Origin: Hanleya hanleyi
Taxonomy: Eukaryota > Mollusca > Polyplacophora > Lepidopleurida > Hanleyidae
Length of the DNA stretch: 64,000 nucleotides
NCBI GenBank assembly: GCA_036873755.1
Contig: JAVTVY010018690.1
Span: 1-64,000, forward strand
Reading direction: 5' to 3'
Below are positions 59,964 through 64,000 of this stretch, in pieces; positions within the stretch are counted from its first letter, which is position 1; the number at the start of each line of letters is the position of its first letter. Made by a program: the position numbers and the translations under genes. The notes beneath the pieces were generated by a model. That model saw nothing but the letters and a program-made list of their open reading frames with translations, was not told the origin of the DNA and searched no databases.

Positions 59964-62900
59964 TTATTAGTTAAGATAATATTACATGGTACCTATAATA
60001 ATGTTCAGGTATAGATGCATAATAATCTATATTTTTTATCATTTAGAAAGTGATCGTATAACAGTATTTTCGTTATTTTGGGATAACACTATCTTAGAAT
60101 AGCACAAATACTAGTGCTGAAAATTTTTGGTCGAGTCCCATGTGGATAATAATAATCTGTTTATCTGAGAAATTTGTCTGGTCTGATGTCATTTTTAGAA
60201 AGCTTGATGGCATCTAACAAGGAACTGTAATAACTCCACAATGATTACCCATGTTCTAGCACATGTCTAATGGACATAGATGCACATCACTAGGCTATTA
60301 TAATGAATTAGAAAGAAGATAAAAATACAATAAAATTAGAACGATTTGTCAGGGGGGGGGTTTTCTGTGACAAGCTATATGTCAGAGAGCGGCTCCTTAC
60401 ACCGTTTATTCTCCACTGTGAGAGATGGTGGGAAAATACCACTATCAGCCATCAGAGAGTGTTATCATTAAGGAATGTCGGCTCATTTACTGAAGCGTTC
60501 CGTTAAATTACAACAATTACACGATTATTAACGCCTCCTATTATAAAACTAATTGAAGCAAATTGCTGTTTTTCACAGTGTTTCCGTATGGCTGCCATAG
60601 TAACTATAACATGTAGCTTCATACTGAGTTCTAGGTTAAAATGTCAATTTTACCTTCCACTTGTTTATATCCGCTATTTTGTAGCTTAACGCTTTTTAAA
60701 ATGCTAAAATTTTTCCATTATAGTTTCATGTTTTCACTGATTGACATTACATGTAGATCATGAAAAACCAGATTGTGCATATATTATTTCAAAACGAATG
60801 TTGTATAACTTGAATTTCTGTTGATGAATCATTCCCATAAAAATCTTTGATCACGTTTTACAAGAATTTGAGTTTTATTTAGGTATAAAATATTTCTTCG
60901 AAAGATTATTGAAAACCAGATCTATTTTTAAATCATACATGTATATTAAACAAACCTCAAAAGAATAGTCAGTATTTTTTTATCTTCATCTACAAAGATT
61001 CAGTGACTATTAAAATATGTTTGTCAATCATATTTCATAGTAAAAATAAACTTCAAAAGAACAGAATTATCCCAAATTTTAGATCTTTTTTTTTCTAACT
61101 ACTGTACATGCCAATTGAAGATTTGATGTTCTGGAATTTTCACAAGTCCTCAATGTATTGTTAGGTCTTTCCTGCTCCTATAGAAACCCAACAAAACAAA
61201 ACTACACGCCTCAGTGCACATTCCAGCTTTGACATCCTCTTCTCTCAGATAACCATTTAGACCATAACAATGCCTGACAAAAGTTAACAATGCCCTTTTC
61301 TGTATCCCTTATCAAGCTGGTATGGGATTTCTGCAGAAAATCCATTCACAACTACTAATGACTTTGACAACAGGACACAGATAGTATGGGAATTTTGCTT
61401 CCATGATCTAACCATTTCTGCAAGGTGCATCTTCATCTAGCATGGAATCGCCAGAGCAGTTCAATTCCCAGGCTCCATATTTCTAGAACATGCATAGTAT
61501 TGCTAATTATATCCAATCAAAAGCTGGCCTGCCCATTTGAAGTCTGCCTGCAGGTGAATTTTCTCACCAGATTATTGAAACTTAATTATGCGCTGGTGAA
61601 CAAATGTTCCATTCAAGTCTTGTGTATACTGTTTGATTCGCTAATTATATGCACGGTCTCATGCAGCTATTATAATGAGAGCATCTGTGGATTGAAGGAG
61701 TGTAAATCAGGAAATCTTTGTATGCCTAAAATCCCCAAAATTTAACTGGAGTTGTTGAAAAAAGGTGTGTAATATGGATATTTAAAAAAAAAAATCCAGG
61801 TTGATATATCAACTCCTGATCATGATATACCATATGATATATAAGTGCAGTTTACAATTGTACCCCACGCAGATTAATAAAGGAAGCGATATTTGATATG
61901 AAATCAAGTCATACTGTCAAGCGAGTTTGTCACTTGTCATGAGCTTATGCCGCATATTGTCACATCAGCTTATCTTTTGCACCCGGCTGGCCTCCGCATA
62001 TTCTTATCTGTCGATATCTCTAAGCTATCACGTCTGTCGTTTTGGAAAAGGGTATCTTTGGCGGCTCCTTGTTTACAGATAATATTCCAGGACCAAATCG
62101 TTCACGAATTTTGACAGTTCCAGTCTGAAAATTGGCAGGTCCGAATCAGAGGGCAGATGACTCGAGAACGAACCTGTTTGAAAACAGGGAATACAATTAC
62201 ACGTGGGTGGTATCATATTACCTCCAAACCTGTCCATATAACCTACCAAAGGCATTAGTACTGACGCATAACTCACTATATTCAATTCTTAAGATTATCA
62301 ATAAAGAAACTAAATCTTTTTTCTTTTTTTTTTCTTTTTTCTTGCCAAGAGTGCAGAAAGTCCTTCAAATGTTATGAATCGTCGTGTCGTAAAAGACTCG
62401 ATTCATAAGCAGGTCAAAGTCGTCCGATTTCAATATCATTAATTTATGGCACGTTGCAGTTATATATTGTAAATGTGTTATAGTGAAATATGAAATTGTC
62501 CTAACAGAAAGCAAGTCCTGAGGAATCGTTAAAGATCATGAGCAATTCTTTCAGATGGTATCGATAGCATCAGGGTGTATTGCTTGAACATTGCATAACA
62601 GACAGTACCATACCTATTGTTACTCACATATTCAATCATAATGCTGAACATTTATTAGGATTAAGCAGAACACTAAACCAAGAATGACATGTCTCAATTG
62701 TAGGCCTGCTTTAATTTAAACATGGTGGGATATTCAACAGGTTTTTCCCTGTGGCAGTTCACACAGAATTTCGCTCTCACACTATAACACCTAGTGATGC
62801 TATCTCCCAGCGATAAACATCAATTTCTAAAGGTAAACATAGCTGACACATTAAGCTACTGTTATAATATATTTGGCAGTTACAGTGTCTGATGGCTGCA

Positions 62901-64000
62901 GGGATATTTTGACCAGACAGGTCTAAAAACATGGAAGAATCCTAATCCTAGATTAGGTCTGACTTACTTATCGATGACCAGGCAGATGCTATGGACGATG
63001 GCGTAAGTGCCTGAAGGTTTGATCGTACTTGTAGCTTCTCCATGAATAATGAAACCTGTGTATACTGACCATGGGACCAGAGTATAGTGTCGGTCTCCAC
63101 AGGATTCTGTTTTATCAAGGGTCAAAATACTGTCAATGATGTCAGTATTTAGAGGTTGGTCGGTTTACCCAGGTTTCACTGTATAGAGACTGTTTCACTT
63201 TGTAATAAAAGAACATTTTGAGAGCTAGATAGACTGTACTTTGTCCAGAGAAAGAACCAAGTTGAATGCGATGAAACATTTCTGGCCACTTTATCAACTT
63301 CCTGCGTACATGTACACATTATGCTGGTAAATAAAGGGACTTTACAACTTCACCGGTTTTACTGCTCTATGTAAATTTGAGACTGTAAATCACCAGACTT
63401 GTCCGTCCTGGGATTTCCACACCTGCCTTAATTCTAGGGTACACTATTTCCTGTTGTTTTGTCAGAGAACCAAGTACAATTCATGAACCTTTGTGCATGT
63501 ATTTTTACATGCACTTTGCTGGTAGTCTCAAATGGCCAGAAAGCCATGCTGGTAGGTTGTAATGGATGGTAATAAAGTTCTCAAGCACCTGTGAAATCTC
63601 TAAATTACTGGAAAAGAGGAGAAAATCTCCAATTCTGACTCCAGCATTAAGCACAGCTGGTCTAAAACTTGGCCATAACAAGTGTTTAATCTCATAAAGG
63701 CCAGTGCATGCAATGGCGAAGTTGTGGGGATTTCAATGGATTCAATGGGGTTAAAAATTGATACTGGGTCAACAAGACTCCCCAGTGAGGAAAGGTGAAT
63801 GGCGATATAATAGAAAAAGAGATTTGGGGAAGTGAAAACAAATCATGAAGTTTACAAATCTGTCCATCAAGTGTTTTCTTGCTATCAATAAGTTTTTAAG
63901 TAGTCAAAACAGCAGCATCTCTGACACTCACGACTATGTTTTGTATAGTATTGCCACAATTTTGTAAGAAACTTTGAATGACTGGTACTGGAATGAACGG
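59964..64000. other. Upstream of the Tae4 exon, no confident feature
   Basis: On the minus strand, 62651-62628 is a possible 8-codon first exon: ATG, phase 0, strong donor GTGAGTAAC. A frame opening near 63041 (MEKLQVRSN) ends at a very good donor GTAAGTCAG at about 62967 but in the wrong phase for the Tae4 exon. Neither gives a clear signal peptide. Poly-G (about 60350) and poly-T (about 62320) tracts are present. Confidence 0.3.

Noticed and set aside
61425..61745. 106-codon plus-strand frame
   Set aside because: No family motif and no splice or promoter signal; expected by chance in AT-rich DNA.
62640..62690. Minus-strand signal-peptide-like frame (VILGLVFCLILINV)
   Set aside because: There is no ATG in frame and a stop comes before the donor.
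62967..63041. Minus-strand frame MEKLQVRSN ending at donor GTAAGTCAG as first exon
   Set aside because: Its donor phase does not fit the Tae4 exon and no intermediate exon was found.

Overview
The window is eukaryotic nuclear DNA, most likely from a marine mollusc and probably a gastropod. This is inferred from spliced genes with short exons and very long introns, gastropod-type SINE tails (CACTCACTC ends, GCTGAAATATTGCTGAA motifs), many GTCC-rich interspersed repeats, and almost no long coding frames. Nearly all long open frames are artefacts of tandem repeats. There is no sign of bacterial operons, CRISPR arrays, rRNA or intact tRNA genes.

Layout. 1-3855 and about 8870-13592 are two decayed copies of one tyrosine-recombinase (DIRS-like) mobile element; each has an inverted-repeat structure at its right end, and the second is broken by a 0.95-kb hAT-like element. 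Between them lie two GTCC-type repeats (about 4650-6960) and quiet sequence. From 14025 to 45536 on the + strand I reconstruct the last eight coding exons of a gene. All seven internal junctions agree in reading phase and the chain ends at a stop codon. I do not recognise the protein. Its introns are filled with nested transposons, GTCC-headed repeats, fold-back elements, a 3-kb 30-bp minisatellite and a 5'-truncated LINE. From 46.4 to 56.6 kb the DNA is almost wholly minisatellite plus a 1.4-kb tandem duplication; a Harbinger-like element carrying a foreign-looking ORF sits at 47674-48474.

Main find. On the - strand at 57934-59939 there is a gene whose main exon (59426-59939) encodes a whole domain resembling Tae4, the peptidoglycan amidase effector of bacterial type VI secretion. 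Such effectors are known to have been domesticated by animals as secreted antibacterial 'dae' proteins. Here the domain is spliced, within host-type repeat DNA, to a basic His/Arg/Lys-rich C-terminal exon. The residue aligned with the catalytic Cys is Ser, while the expected His and Asp remain. The 5' exon or exons were not found with confidence.

The two genes converge: the unknown gene ends at 45536 (+) and the amidase-like gene ends at 57934 (-). About 12 kb of minisatellites and repeats lie between them.
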